A stretch of 64,000 nt of DNA from Myxococcales bacterium. Its GTDB lineage: Bacteria > Myxococcota_A > Polyangia > Polyangiales > Houyiibacteriaceae. Each line of letters begins with the position of its first letter. Positions within the stretch are counted from its first letter, which is position 1. The stretch covers positions 124,001-188,000 of the forward strand of contig JAOTVB010000004.1 of assembly GCA_029863605.1 (NCBI GenBank), written 5' to 3'. Shown piece by piece: positions 32,649 through 40,940 of the stretch. A model generated the notes under the pieces. That model was not told the origin of the DNA, made no database searches, and worked only from the letters and a program-made list of their open reading frames with translations. The translations under genes were made by a program, and so were the position numbers.

Positions 32649-33370
32649 CGTTGAAGGCACTCGTACTCTGCGCAGGACGTGGCACGCGACTCGGGGGGCT
32701 CACGCGGGATTGCCCGAAGCCGCTCCTTCCCATCGAAGGCAAACCGCTCGTCGGCTACACGTTGGATCTTCTGGCCCGTCACGGGGTCACCGATGTCGCG
32801 GTCAACGTGCACTTCCTCGCCGACAAGGTCGAGGTCGAGCTCGGAGACGGCAGTCGCTACGGCCTTCGAATCCACTACGAGCGCGAAGACAAGCTTCTCG
32901 GCACGGCAGGCGCAGCGGCGAACCTCCTCGACTACTTCGCCGATGCATCCGATATTGTCATCATTTACGGCGATCTCGTTTTCGACGAAGACCTGACCGC
33001 GCTCTACCAACGACATCGCGCAAACCAGGCAGATGCGACACTCTTAGTGCATCAGCGAACCACGCGTTCGAACAGCACCATCGACATGGACGACACCGGC
33101 CGAATCGTACGCTTTCGAGAACGCCCCGCTGGCTGGTCGACGACCGGCCCCGTTTGGGTCAACTCGGGGTGTCAGATCCTGCAGCGCGAGTTGATCGAGC
33201 GGTTTCCTTCGAAGAGGCCGCTCGACCTTCCGCGGGACATCTACATGCCGATGGCGGCCGACCTGCGTCTCTTCGGGGCTCCGGTCGAGGGCTATCGAAT
33301 CGCAATCGACTCTGCTGAGCGCTATCAGCAGGCGATCCGAGATGTGAAAGCCGGTAAGCTGCGCGTCTAG
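32645..33370 (+). CDS. Sugar-1-phosphate nucleotidyltransferase (HddC-like)
   Basis: 241 residues of the GlmU/RmlA-type fold. The signature is LVLCAGRGTRLGGLTRDCPKPLLPIEGKPL, followed by EDKLLGTAGAA and the metal Asp in IIYGDLVFDEDL. It is the last gene of the heptose run after gmhA and gmhB, so heptose-1-phosphate is the likely substrate, producing GDP- or another NDP-heptose as in the HddC route. The nucleotide choice is not readable. ATG 32645 overlaps the gmhB stop. Confidence 0.88.
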   Translation: MTLKALVLCAGRGTRLGGLTRDCPKPLLPIEGKPLVGYTLDLLARHGVTDVAVNVHFLADKVEVELGDGSRYGLRIHYEREDKLLGTAGAAANLLDYFADASDIVIIYGDLVFDEDLTALYQRHRANQADATLLVHQRTTRSNSTIDMDDTGRIVRFRERPAGWSTTGPVWVNSGCQILQRELIERFPSKRPLDLPRDIYMPMAADLRLFGAPVEGYRIAIDSAERYQQAIRDVKAGKLRV

Positions 33371-33381
33371 TCGCCCGCCGC

Positions 33382-34950
33382 TCACGAGCCGAGCTGAAAC
33401 TCGACCGCCGCGAGCAGGTCTTCGGTCGTGACCGGAACGTTACCCATGTGACCCACTTCGATCGCCGAAGCGCAATTGCCGAGGTATGCGGCCTCCATTA
33501 CCGAGGCACCTCCAGAAAGCGCGCTCGCGAAGGCCGATAGCATCGCGTCGCCGGCGCCCATTGCGTCGACCACATTGCCACCAAAGGCAGGGAGGTACTC
33601 GATTTTCAGCTTCTTCTTGATGGCGTGTATCTGAGGGGGATCGGTGATTTCCTCCCAATCGCGACCTTCGGTATCGAGGATCATGAGCCCCCGCGAGCCG
33701 AGGGTCAGCACCAACGATTTGTGACGGGTCTCGTCGAGCAACTTCACGCCGAGGTCCGACAGGCCGCTTTCGCGATCCCACAACGCCAGGCGTGCCTCAC
33801 GCTCGGACGGAGTTGCCGCCGTGAGCCCCTTTAGCCGGGTGACCTGTCCGATCTGAGAGCTGCATTGCACGTCGCCCACGACGGGAATGCCTTTGGCAGC
33901 CGCTAGTTTCGTAACCGTGTCGATCACCGGCGTCGACAAGACGCCGTAGCTGAAGTCCGAAATGATGACGGCCGAGACTCCGGCTTCGCGCGATGTGATC
34001 GCATCGCACAGGCGAGCTGCGGTCTTCGCATCGATGTCCTGGTCTCGAAACGAGTTGACGTTGAGCAGCTTTTTTCCGCCCGACAGGAAGCGCTTCTTGT
34101 GAATCGTCGGTCGAGACTCGTCGACCACGAGCCTGTAGTCGATGTCCCTTCGCTCGAGTTCCGCCCGCGCGAAGTCCGCATGGACGTCCTGCCCAACCAC
34201 GGAAAAGAAGATCGGTTTGGCGCCCATCGACGCGACGTGCTGTGCCACGATGCCAGCGCCACCGAGAAAGAGGTCGGTCTCGCTAGGCCTAACCACTACC
34301 GTCGCCGAGTCGGAGCTCATTCCCAGCGGGTCACAGTGAACGTACTCGTCGACGATCGTCTCGCCTACGACGAGGATCTGCTTGCCTTTCATCGCTTTGA
34401 TCACCCTGCGGACACGGCGGGTGGTGATCCCGTGACGCGCACAAAACGCGCGCGCAGATGGATCCAGGGGCGCGATGTGCTCCGCGGTCTGCGACTGGAT
34501 TGGCTCGTAGACGACATCGCCCGAGCTGAACCGGATCTCGCCGCCATACGCCTCGACCGCAGCCCGCTCGTCGGCGAACGCTTCTTCTGCGTCTCGGTAC
34601 TCGCTGCCTTTGACGTAGATGTCGGGCTGCAGCTCCGAAAGAAGCTCGGGCACTTCGCCGTCGTAGATCAACACGTAGTCGACGAACTCGAGGTGCGCGA
34701 GGTTTTCCGCCCGGAGTGCCGCCGGAACCTGATTGGGGCCGCCCTTTTGATCCGGCGGATCGGCGGGTACCCCAACGCTCAGAAGTCTCCCCTGCGACTT
34801 GGCCCATTTGAGATGACGAATGTGACCAGGATGCAGGATGTGGAAGCCGCCATGGCAGTGAACCGCTATCTGCCCGTGCGACTGAAGCTCACGGATTTCA
34901 GATACGAGTGCGTCGACGTCGATGATTTTGGGGCTTGATTCGGTAGTCAC
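33382..34950 (-). CDS. HldE-like bifunctional protein with domains in reversed order
   Basis: 522 residues. Residues 1-150 form a cytidylyltransferase-like domain with ILHPGHIRHL (the HxGH motif) and KGSEYRDAEEAF. From about residue 185 a PfkB-type sugar kinase follows: ILVVGETIVDEYVHCDPLG, FLGGAGIVAQHVASMGAKPIFFSVVG, and the catalytic GNVVDAMGAGDAMLSAF (GAGD). In E. coli HldE the kinase comes first and the nucleotidyltransferase last, so this order is swapped. The nucleotidyltransferase motif reads GGFH where GCFD is usual. It likely phosphorylates and/or activates a heptose. It overlaps the downstream-strand epimerase start by 4 bases. Confidence 0.88.
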   Translation of the reverse strand: MTTESSPKIIDVDALVSEIRELQSHGQIAVHCHGGFHILHPGHIRHLKWAKSQGRLLSVGVPADPPDQKGGPNQVPAALRAENLAHLEFVDYVLIYDGEVPELLSELQPDIYVKGSEYRDAEEAFADERAAVEAYGGEIRFSSGDVVYEPIQSQTAEHIAPLDPSARAFCARHGITTRRVRRVIKAMKGKQILVVGETIVDEYVHCDPLGMSSDSATVVVRPSETDLFLGGAGIVAQHVASMGAKPIFFSVVGQDVHADFARAELERRDIDYRLVVDESRPTIHKKRFLSGGKKLLNVNSFRDQDIDAKTAARLCDAITSREAGVSAVIISDFSYGVLSTPVIDTVTKLAAAKGIPVVGDVQCSSQIGQVTRLKGLTAATPSEREARLALWDRESGLSDLGVKLLDETRHKSLVLTLGSRGLMILDTEGRDWEEITDPPQIHAIKKKLKIEYLPAFGGNVVDAMGAGDAMLSAFASALSGGASVMEAAYLGNCASAIEVGHMGNVPVTTEDLLAAVEFQLGS

Positions 34951-35960
34951 CGCAATGAAATCCGCTTCATGAGCCTCACGTTGTAGTAGCGATCATCGTC
35001 GAGCGGGTTGGGGATCTTTCCCTTTTCGAGCGCATCGACGAGCTCCGCCACGGCGTCCTCGATCCTAAGCTCCGGATAGAGCCCGAGCTCCGCTTGAATC
35101 TTGTTGGAGGAGATGTGGTACGAGCGGGGGTCGTTCGTGGGCGTGGTTTCGATGTCGACAGGCCTGCCGAGTTTCTGTTCGACGACACTCCGCGCGATTT
35201 CCGCGAGCTCCGACACCGGGTTGTTCTGGTACCCTGCGTTGAAAATCTTTCCCGCGATCTTTTCGGCGTCCATCTCGATCAGCTCGCAGTAGAAGCGACA
35301 AAGATCGCCCAGATGAATGTGTGGCCGAAGCTGCTTGCCTCCAAAGACGGTGATCTTCCCGCGTTCGTGCGCATGCGTGGTGAGGATGTTCACGGTGAGA
35401 TCGAGCCGCTGACGCGGCGAGTACCCGCAAACCGTGGCAGGCCGGATCACGAGTGTGGTGAAGTCGGGCGATTGCTGCCCCAACAGGATCGGCTCGCACA
35501 TCGCCTTGTATTTGCTGTAATCGGTGAGGGGGTTGAGCGGTTCCTCTTCGGTGACTTCTGGGGCATCGCTCACGCCATAGACGCTCGAGCTCGACACGAA
35601 GATGAAACGGCTGACACCCGCCTCTTTGCTAGCTTCGACCAACGGCGCGAAGGCATCGAAATTGATCGACTTCCCGAGGTCGGGATTCAGCTCGAAGCTC
35701 GGATCGTTCGAGATACAGGCGAGATGGAGTACCACGTCGACATCCTTCACCGCCTTCCCCACGGCCTGTGGATCTCGAATGTCGCCCACGATCTCCTCGA
35801 GATTGGGATCCTCTTGGAGGTCTTCGAAGATCTCGGATCCATAAAGGTACAGATCCAGCACACGCACTCGATAGCCACGAGCCAGCAGCTGAGGTACCAA
35901 AACCGCTCCGACATAACCGGCGCCCCCGGTCACCAGCACACGCAATTTTTCCCCGCTCAC
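34947..35960 (-). CDS. NAD-dependent epimerase/dehydratase
   Basis: 337 residues of the extended short-chain dehydrogenase family. The NAD loop is VLVTGGAGYVGAVLVPQLL, and the catalytic motif is in TDYSKYKAMCE (YxxxK) with VSSSSVYG upstream. The later RPATVCGYSPRQRLDLTVN resembles enzymes acting on heptose or rhamnose nucleotides. GTG 35960 is chosen; the frame is open to 36092, but that part lacks a domain. It precedes the HldE-like gene in the same minus-strand operon. It may be a nucleotide-heptose epimerase; this is not certain. Confidence 0.88.
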   Translation of the reverse strand: MSGEKLRVLVTGGAGYVGAVLVPQLLARGYRVRVLDLYLYGSEIFEDLQEDPNLEEIVGDIRDPQAVGKAVKDVDVVLHLACISNDPSFELNPDLGKSINFDAFAPLVEASKEAGVSRFIFVSSSSVYGVSDAPEVTEEEPLNPLTDYSKYKAMCEPILLGQQSPDFTTLVIRPATVCGYSPRQRLDLTVNILTTHAHERGKITVFGGKQLRPHIHLGDLCRFYCELIEMDAEKIAGKIFNAGYQNNPVSELAEIARSVVEQKLGRPVDIETTPTNDPRSYHISSNKIQAELGLYPELRIEDAVAELVDALEKGKIPNPLDDDRYYNVRLMKRISLR

Positions 35961-36342
35961 CCGCAAGATTAGACCGTGACGAAGGTGCGAGTGTCCAAGT
36001 TCCCGCAACCCGCTAGGCGCTCCGAGCATGGGCCTGCGCGAGACGAAATCCAGTCGAGCTACACAAAATGACAATTGCCGATCGAGCTTCATCGGCCATC
36101 TCGAATGCTGTCACGGCGGCTCCCCTGGGCCCTCCGATCGCTCATAGCGCGCGATTTATCTCGCTTTTTCGATGCAGTCCGGGCGCTCGTCCTTTGGCTC
36201 GCCGGCGCCGGGGGTCGTCGAGGTCAGTCGACCGCGTTTCGCATCGTGTTTGACGTGATCTCCACAACCCGCTACCCCCAACACCGGAAGACGGGGATGT
36301 AGGTATACCGGCGTCCCCGCACGACCAACGGAGAGAACCATC

Positions 36343-36567
36343 ATGATCAAGAACGTTTTGCGACTGGGTCTGGTCCTTGCGATGTGTGGGGCCCTCATGG
36401 CATGCGAGAAGAAGGCTGAGGAAGCTGCCGAAGCGGCCGATGAAGCAGCGCAAGCCGCTGAGGAAGCCGCGGGCGAGGCTGCGGAAGGTGCCGAAGCCGC
36501 AGGCGAAGAAGCGGCCGAAGCGGCCGATGAAGCAGCGGAAGCCGTGAAGGAAGAGGCCGCAGAATAG
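36343..36567 (+). CDS. Small Ala/Glu-rich lipoprotein A
   Basis: 74 residues. A signal peptide ends in a lipobox LMAC with Cys21. The mature part is almost only Ala, Glu and a few Asp/Gly in heptad-like units such as EAADEAA and QAAEEAA. It should form a long amphipathic or coiled-coil helix anchored to a membrane, comparable in principle to alanine-zipper lipoproteins such as Lpp, but no homology is claimed. Its paralogue begins 43 bases downstream. Composition makes database annotation difficult. Confidence 0.8.
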   Translation: MIKNVLRLGLVLAMCGALMACEKKAEEAAEAADEAAQAAEEAAGEAAEGAEAAGEEAAEAADEAAEAVKEEAAE

Positions 36568-36609
36568 GCTGCGCGTCCCGCCCGGCGCCTACATGTTATG
36601 GAGTACCGA

Positions 36610-36987
36610 ATGACCGTGAACATCCTGCGATTGGGTCTCGTCCTCGCGCTCTGTGGCGCGATGACGGCCTGTAAGAAGGCCGAGGAGGCCGCCGAAGCCG
36701 CCGGTGAGGCGGCCGAGGAAGCCGCGCACGCCGCACACGAGGCTGCCGAAGGCGCCCAAGAAGCGGCCGAGGCCGCCGGCGAGGCTGCGGACAAGGCAGC
36801 GGAAGCTGCGGAGGAAGCTGCTGAAGCAGCCGAGGAGACCGCCGAAAAAGCGGTAGAAGGGGCCAAGGAAGCCGCCGCGGACGCCCAGGAGGCGGCCGAC
36901 GAAGCCGCCGAGGAGGTGAAGCGAGCCGCCGATGAGGTCGAGAACAAGGTCAAAGCCGGCGCCGAAGCGGTGAAGAAGGGCGACTAG
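36610..36987 (+). CDS. Small Ala/Glu-rich lipoprotein B
   Basis: 125 residues starting at ATG 36610 (an in-frame ATG at 36598 exists). The signal peptide RLGLVLALCGAMTAC is nearly identical to that of lipoprotein A, with Cys21. The mature helix has the same AAEAA/EEAA pattern but is about 50 residues longer and ends with Lys-rich heptads (EVKRAADEVENKVKAG, AVKKGD). The Lys-rich end could associate with peptidoglycan or DNA, which is speculation. A strong terminator follows at 37024. Confidence 0.8.
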   Translation: MTVNILRLGLVLALCGAMTACKKAEEAAEAAGEAAEEAAHAAHEAAEGAQEAAEAAGEAADKAAEAAEEAAEAAEETAEKAVEGAKEAAADAQEAADEAAEEVKRAADEVENKVKAGAEAVKKGD

Positions 36988-37023
36988 CAAGCGATCTAGC
37001 TGAGAAGCCCAGGTACTTGCTTC

Positions 37024-37050
37024 AAAAAGCCGGCCGTTGGTCGGCTTTTT
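37024..37050 (+). terminator. Rho-independent terminator after lipoprotein B
   Basis: AAAAAGCCG (37024-37032) and CGGCTTTTT (37042-37050) form a perfect 9-bp stem closed by a 9-base loop, ending in a T run. It ends the lipoprotein pair and could also work in the reverse direction because of the leading A run. Confidence 0.85.
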
Positions 37051-37140
37051 GCGTCGAGGGGTACGCTCGGTCGACTTGCATCCGTCGACCGGGAAAGTAG
37101 AACACGTTTCACTCCGGGTTCAGGCGCGGAGCGTGAGGCC

Positions 37141-38319
37141 ATGTATTTCGATTACACCCCCGAGCAGAAGGCCCTGCGCGACGAGCTTCGCGCCTATTTC
37201 GAGGGCCTGATCACCGAGGAGCTCCTCGCCGAGCTCGACGAGGTCGAAGGCGGCGGGCCCCTTTACCACCAGGCAATCCAACAGCTCGGCGCCGACGGCT
37301 GGCTCGGCATTGGCTGGCCGAAGGAGTACGGCGGCCAGGGCCGAGGCCCCATCGAGCAGTTCATCTTCTTCGATGAAGTGCAGCGGGCTGGCTTTCCCGT
37401 CCCGATCCTGACGCTCAACACCGTAGGCCCGACGTTGCTCAAATTCGGCACCGATGCACAGAAGGCGAAGTACCCGCCGAAGATCCTCGAGGGCCGGTGC
37501 CACTTCTCGATCGGCTACACCGAGCCAAGCTCCGGGACCGACCTGGCGTCGCTCAAGACCAGCGCTGTGCGCGATGGGGATGACTACGTGATCAACGGTC
37601 AGAAGATCTGGACGAGTCTCGCCGACCACGCCGACTACATGTGGCTCGCGTGTCGGACCGATCCAGACGCCCCGGCACACAAGGGGATTTCCATCATCAT
37701 CGTACCGGCCGATGCTGAGGGTGTTCAGATCACGCCGATGCACGCGCTCGGCGAGAACAACGTGCACGCGGTGTACTACGACAATGTCCGCGTCCCCGCC
37801 GAGAATGTCGTGGGCGGCGAGAACAACGGCTGGCACTTGATCACCACGCAGCTCAACCACGAACGCGTGGCGTTGTGTTCGGTCGGTCCCCTCGAGAGAA
37901 TCTTCACCGAGACGGTCGAGTGGGCGAAAAAGGCCCCGAACGGCGATAGTGGTAAGGTCATCGACCTACCCTGGGTGCAAAGCAATCTTGCCCGTGTGTA
38001 CGCGAAGCTCGAGGTACTGAAGCTCCTCAATTGGCAGCAGGCTTGGGGGATTGCAGAGGACACGCTTTCACCCGCAGACGCGTCGGCGATCAAAGTGTAC
38101 AGCTCCGAGTTCTACGTCGAAGGGTCGCGCCTCTTGATGGAAGTCCACGGAGCAGCGGGCACTCTCCACCACAGCTCGAAAGGGGCGCTTCTTCGCGGAC
38201 GTCTCGAGAAATACTACCGAATGTCTCTGGTCCTCACGTTCGGGGGAGGTACGAACGAAATCCAAAGAGACATCATCTGTCAGGCCGGGCTTCGCATGCC
38301 TCGGCTCGGGCGACGTTGA
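37141..38319 (+). CDS. Acyl-CoA dehydrogenase-like subunit A (probable heteromeric enzyme)
   Basis: 392 residues of the acyl-CoA dehydrogenase fold. It keeps the substrate/flavin segment GYTEPSSGTDLASLKTSA and the C-terminal FGGGTNEIQRDII. The usual RxQFGxPI region is replaced by an unrelated stretch (KKAPNGDSGKVIDLPWVQS), and the usual HGGxGY by HGAAGTL. The next gene has the opposite pattern. This complementary loss is known from alpha2beta2 acyl-CoA dehydrogenases of steroid side-chain breakdown in mycobacteria. Both genes are 9 bases apart and should form one enzyme. The substrate is unknown. Confidence 0.9.
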   Translation: MYFDYTPEQKALRDELRAYFEGLITEELLAELDEVEGGGPLYHQAIQQLGADGWLGIGWPKEYGGQGRGPIEQFIFFDEVQRAGFPVPILTLNTVGPTLLKFGTDAQKAKYPPKILEGRCHFSIGYTEPSSGTDLASLKTSAVRDGDDYVINGQKIWTSLADHADYMWLACRTDPDAPAHKGISIIIVPADAEGVQITPMHALGENNVHAVYYDNVRVPAENVVGGENNGWHLITTQLNHERVALCSVGPLERIFTETVEWAKKAPNGDSGKVIDLPWVQSNLARVYAKLEVLKLLNWQQAWGIAEDTLSPADASAIKVYSSEFYVEGSRLLMEVHGAAGTLHHSSKGALLRGRLEKYYRMSLVLTFGGGTNEIQRDIICQAGLRMPRLGRR

Positions 38320-38328
38320 GGCACGATC

Positions 38329-39444
38329 ATGGATTTTTCGTTTTCGGAAGACCAGAACAGCATTCGCGACCTCGTGAAACAGGTCTTGGGCGACATCGTC
38401 ACCGATGACTCGCTCAAGGCTCTCGCCAAAGACAACAAGTGGTTTCACGCGCGCGCTTGGAAACAGCTCGCCGACTCCGAGATGCTCGGTCTCGCGATCC
38501 CAGAAGAGCATGGCGGGGCGGGGATGGGGCTCACCGAGCTTTGTTTGCTGCTCCAGCAGGTCGGACGCACCGTCGCGCCGATCCCTGCGCTTCCTACGCT
38601 CGTCTCCGCAGCGCTTCCGCTTGCCGAGTTCGGCACGCCCGAGCAGAAGAATCGCTTCCTCGGGGGGATCGCACAGGGGCACGTGATCATGGCGGCGGCC
38701 CTGGTCGATCTCGGCAGCCGCAATCCGATGGAGCCCTCGGCAGTCGCAAAACCTGCCGGTGATCGATGGTCGGTCAACGGGCGATTCAGCAATGTGGCCT
38801 ACGCCGACCTCGCCGACAGGATCGTCGTCCCAGCCCGAACCGATGACGGCGCGGCGGTGGTCCTTCTGGTCGACCCGAAAACCAAGGGTGTCGGGTTGGG
38901 GGAACAGCGGGGCACCAATGGGGAGCCTCTTTGGTTGCTCGAGCTCGACGATGCAGCCGTCTCATCGGACGATGTGTTGGGCACGATCGACAATGGCAAG
39001 CAAGTCCTCCGGTACCTCGTGGATCGAACCAGCCTCGGGATCTGCGCGATCGAGCTCGGCATCGCTGAGCAGGCCCTCTTCATGACCGCCCAATACGCGG
39101 GTGAGCGGAAGCAGTTCGGCGTGCCCATCGGGACCTTTCAGGGCGTGACCCAGCGTGTTGGCGACGCGTACATCGACGTGCAGGCGATGAAGTCATCGAT
39201 GTGGCAGGCCTGTTGGCGCCTCGATCGAGGGCTGGACGCGGACAAGGAGCTCGCGGTCGCGAAGTTTTGGGCGTCGGAGGCCGGTGCGCGGGTCGTTGCC
39301 GCGGCCCAACACGTCCATGGTGGGATGGGCTTCGACCGCGACTACCCGCTCTACCGGTACTTCATGACATCGAAGCTCCTCGAGTTCACCCTCGGCGGCG
39401 CGCACGAGAGCCTGACGCGCCTTGCCAAGCTCATCACCGCATAG
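38329..39444 (+). CDS. Acyl-CoA dehydrogenase-like subunit B (probable heteromeric enzyme)
   Basis: 371 residues. It retains RKQFGVPIGTFQGVTQ and HVHGGMGFDRDYPLYRYF, which bind FAD at the subunit interface. It lacks the YTEPxxGSD motif (LVDLGSRNPMEPSA in its place) and the C-terminal GGxxEIxR (LGGAHESLTRL in its place). These are exactly the elements present in subunit A, so the two chains probably share active sites. Start ATG 38329. The pair is isolated from other beta-oxidation genes in this window. Confidence 0.9.
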   Translation: MDFSFSEDQNSIRDLVKQVLGDIVTDDSLKALAKDNKWFHARAWKQLADSEMLGLAIPEEHGGAGMGLTELCLLLQQVGRTVAPIPALPTLVSAALPLAEFGTPEQKNRFLGGIAQGHVIMAAALVDLGSRNPMEPSAVAKPAGDRWSVNGRFSNVAYADLADRIVVPARTDDGAAVVLLVDPKTKGVGLGEQRGTNGEPLWLLELDDAAVSSDDVLGTIDNGKQVLRYLVDRTSLGICAIELGIAEQALFMTAQYAGERKQFGVPIGTFQGVTQRVGDAYIDVQAMKSSMWQACWRLDRGLDADKELAVAKFWASEAGARVVAAAQHVHGGMGFDRDYPLYRYFMTSKLLEFTLGGAHESLTRLAKLITA

Positions 39445-39474
39445 GATGGCGTTACGTTGCCAGTGAAAAAAAGG

Positions 39475-39520
39475 CCCTACCTGATACCGCCGGTCGGAAT
39501 GCCTTTGGTATCAGGTAGGG
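39475..39520. other. Perfect 14-bp inverted repeat upstream of lipoprotein gene
   Basis: CCCTACCTGATACC (39475-39488) and GGTATCAGGTAGGG (39507-39520) are exact reverse complements with an 18-base loop. It precedes the start ATG at 39528 by only 7 bases, and the second arm ends in the GGGGG that would serve as the ribosome-binding site. An A7 run precedes the first arm and no T run follows, so on the plus strand it is not a rho-independent terminator. As RNA it could mask the Shine-Dalgarno. Confidence 0.7.
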
Positions 39521-39527
39521 GGATGAA

Positions 39528-40220
39528 ATGAAGGAGAGGTTGGTATCGAGTATTACGGCGCTCCTCGTGGTTTGTTACGGGTGCGCCGACCAGAACAACG
39601 TCGGGCTCTCTTCGGCCGCAGCGTCCGCGGGAAACGCCGTGGTCTCGACCGCGCGTCTCGACTCCTTGGTCGAAGACCCCAGCGATCCTGACGCGTTGAT
39701 CTCGATGACTCGAATTTATTCCGACCTCAGCGCGGCGGCGAACGCAGGCCAGGACGGAGCGGGGGTGTTCATCGATTTCCTCACGCAGAAGGCTTCCCTC
39801 GACGAGTGCGTCACCGAGGACGGCTCCCTGATCACCTACGATGACTGTAGTGTCAGCAACGGCACGATCGACGGGACCTTTTCCTCGAGTGGGGATGAGA
39901 TCGACTTCGACCTCTCGATCAGCGTGTTCGGGACCGGTGGCACCGGAAGCCTGACGGTTCACATGTACAGAGCGATCGTACTAACCAGAACCTCGCTTGC
40001 CGGCTCACTCACTTACGATACGACCATCGAGGGGGTCGACCAGTACCCGGGTGGGCTCTCGTTCACCATTCACGCCGACTACGTCGACATCACGTTCGAT
40101 GACGTGCAGTGCCCTCTGTCCGGCGCCCTGCGGGTCGAGCAGGTCATTCCAGGCGAAAGCACCACCGCCCTCGAGGCGGTTTTCGGGCCTTCTTGCGGGG
40201 ACGTTCGCCTATCCGAGTGA
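39528..40220 (+). CDS. Putative lipoprotein, function unknown
   Basis: 230 residues with an N-terminal hydrophobic stretch ending LLVVCYGC and a likely lipidated or exported Cys; the lipobox is not canonical. The mature part contains acidic, Ser/Thr-rich beta-prone segments and two internal Cys pairs (DECVTED, DDCSVSN; later VQCPLSG and PSCGD). No family is recognised. Translation may be affected by the hairpin directly upstream. Confidence 0.7.
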   Translation: MKERLVSSITALLVVCYGCADQNNVGLSSAAASAGNAVVSTARLDSLVEDPSDPDALISMTRIYSDLSAAANAGQDGAGVFIDFLTQKASLDECVTEDGSLITYDDCSVSNGTIDGTFSSSGDEIDFDLSISVFGTGGTGSLTVHMYRAIVLTRTSLAGSLTYDTTIEGVDQYPGGLSFTIHADYVDITFDDVQCPLSGALRVEQVIPGESTTALEAVFGPSCGDVRLSE

Positions 40221-40286
40221 ATTCTGCACGGAGGCCCCGCAGGCATGCACGTTGGCTTTCGTTCCCTGACTTCGTAGGCTACCCGC

Positions 40287-40802
40287 ATGGCCCTCACGAC
40301 CTTTCTGAACGCCAAGGCCCTCACCACTGAATCCTCGACCAATGTGGTCCGCAGGATGTGGGACAGGCTCAGCTCACTACCCGGGGGACATCTGGTTTTC
40401 AGCCGGCTGGTCGGAAGGATGGCGCCGTATACGAGCACGATCCGCGCGAACATCGAAGAGCTCCGAGAGGGGTACTCCCGTGTCACGCTGACCGACCGGC
40501 ACTCGGTGCGAAACCACCTCGCATGCATCCACGCGATTGCGCTGGCGAATCTGGCCGAGCTGACGGGAAACATCGCCGTGGCCTATACACTGCCAGACGA
40601 TGCCCGCTTCATCGTGGCGGGAATCGGGATCGACTACCAAAAGAAGGCCCGCGGTACGATCACCGGCGAGTGCCACTGTCCGCCGATCAACACCGCTGCC
40701 AAGCAGGAATACCAGGTTCGGGTGCTGCTGAAAGACGAGGATGGCGACGTCGTGGCGGAGGGGATGCTGCGAACGCTGGTCGGGCCGAAAGAGACGCGGT
40801 AG
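40287..40802 (+). CDS. DUF4442 hotdog-fold (PaaI-thioesterase-like) protein
   Basis: 171-residue cytoplasmic protein. The pattern APYTSTIRANIEELREGYSRVTLTDRHSVRNHLACIHAIALANLAEL is characteristic of DUF4442 within the hotdog thioesterase superfamily, where N-H-x-x-C-I-H marks the central helix. The usual activity in related proteins is acyl-CoA thioester hydrolysis. It lies close to the acyl-CoA dehydrogenase pair but is not operonic with it. Confidence in the fold is good; the substrate is unknown. Confidence 0.87.
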   Translation: MALTTFLNAKALTTESSTNVVRRMWDRLSSLPGGHLVFSRLVGRMAPYTSTIRANIEELREGYSRVTLTDRHSVRNHLACIHAIALANLAELTGNIAVAYTLPDDARFIVAGIGIDYQKKARGTITGECHCPPINTAAKQEYQVRVLLKDEDGDVVAEGMLRTLVGPKETR

Positions 40803-40940
40803 CTCTGCGTCAACCGGTGACCCGGCTCGGGTCACCTACTCCTCGAGAACGTTGTCACTGTCTGTGGAGGGCCGCTTGAGTTCCCGGTATTGACAGTTTC
40901 TTAAGCCGGGTGCCTACTTTTGACCGAAAGGGGAGGAATT

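Noticed and set aside
39475-39520. Rho-independent terminator for the acyl-CoA dehydrogenase pair
   Set aside because: No T run follows on the plus strand; the A run precedes the stem, so it would only fit a minus-strand transcript, and none is known there.
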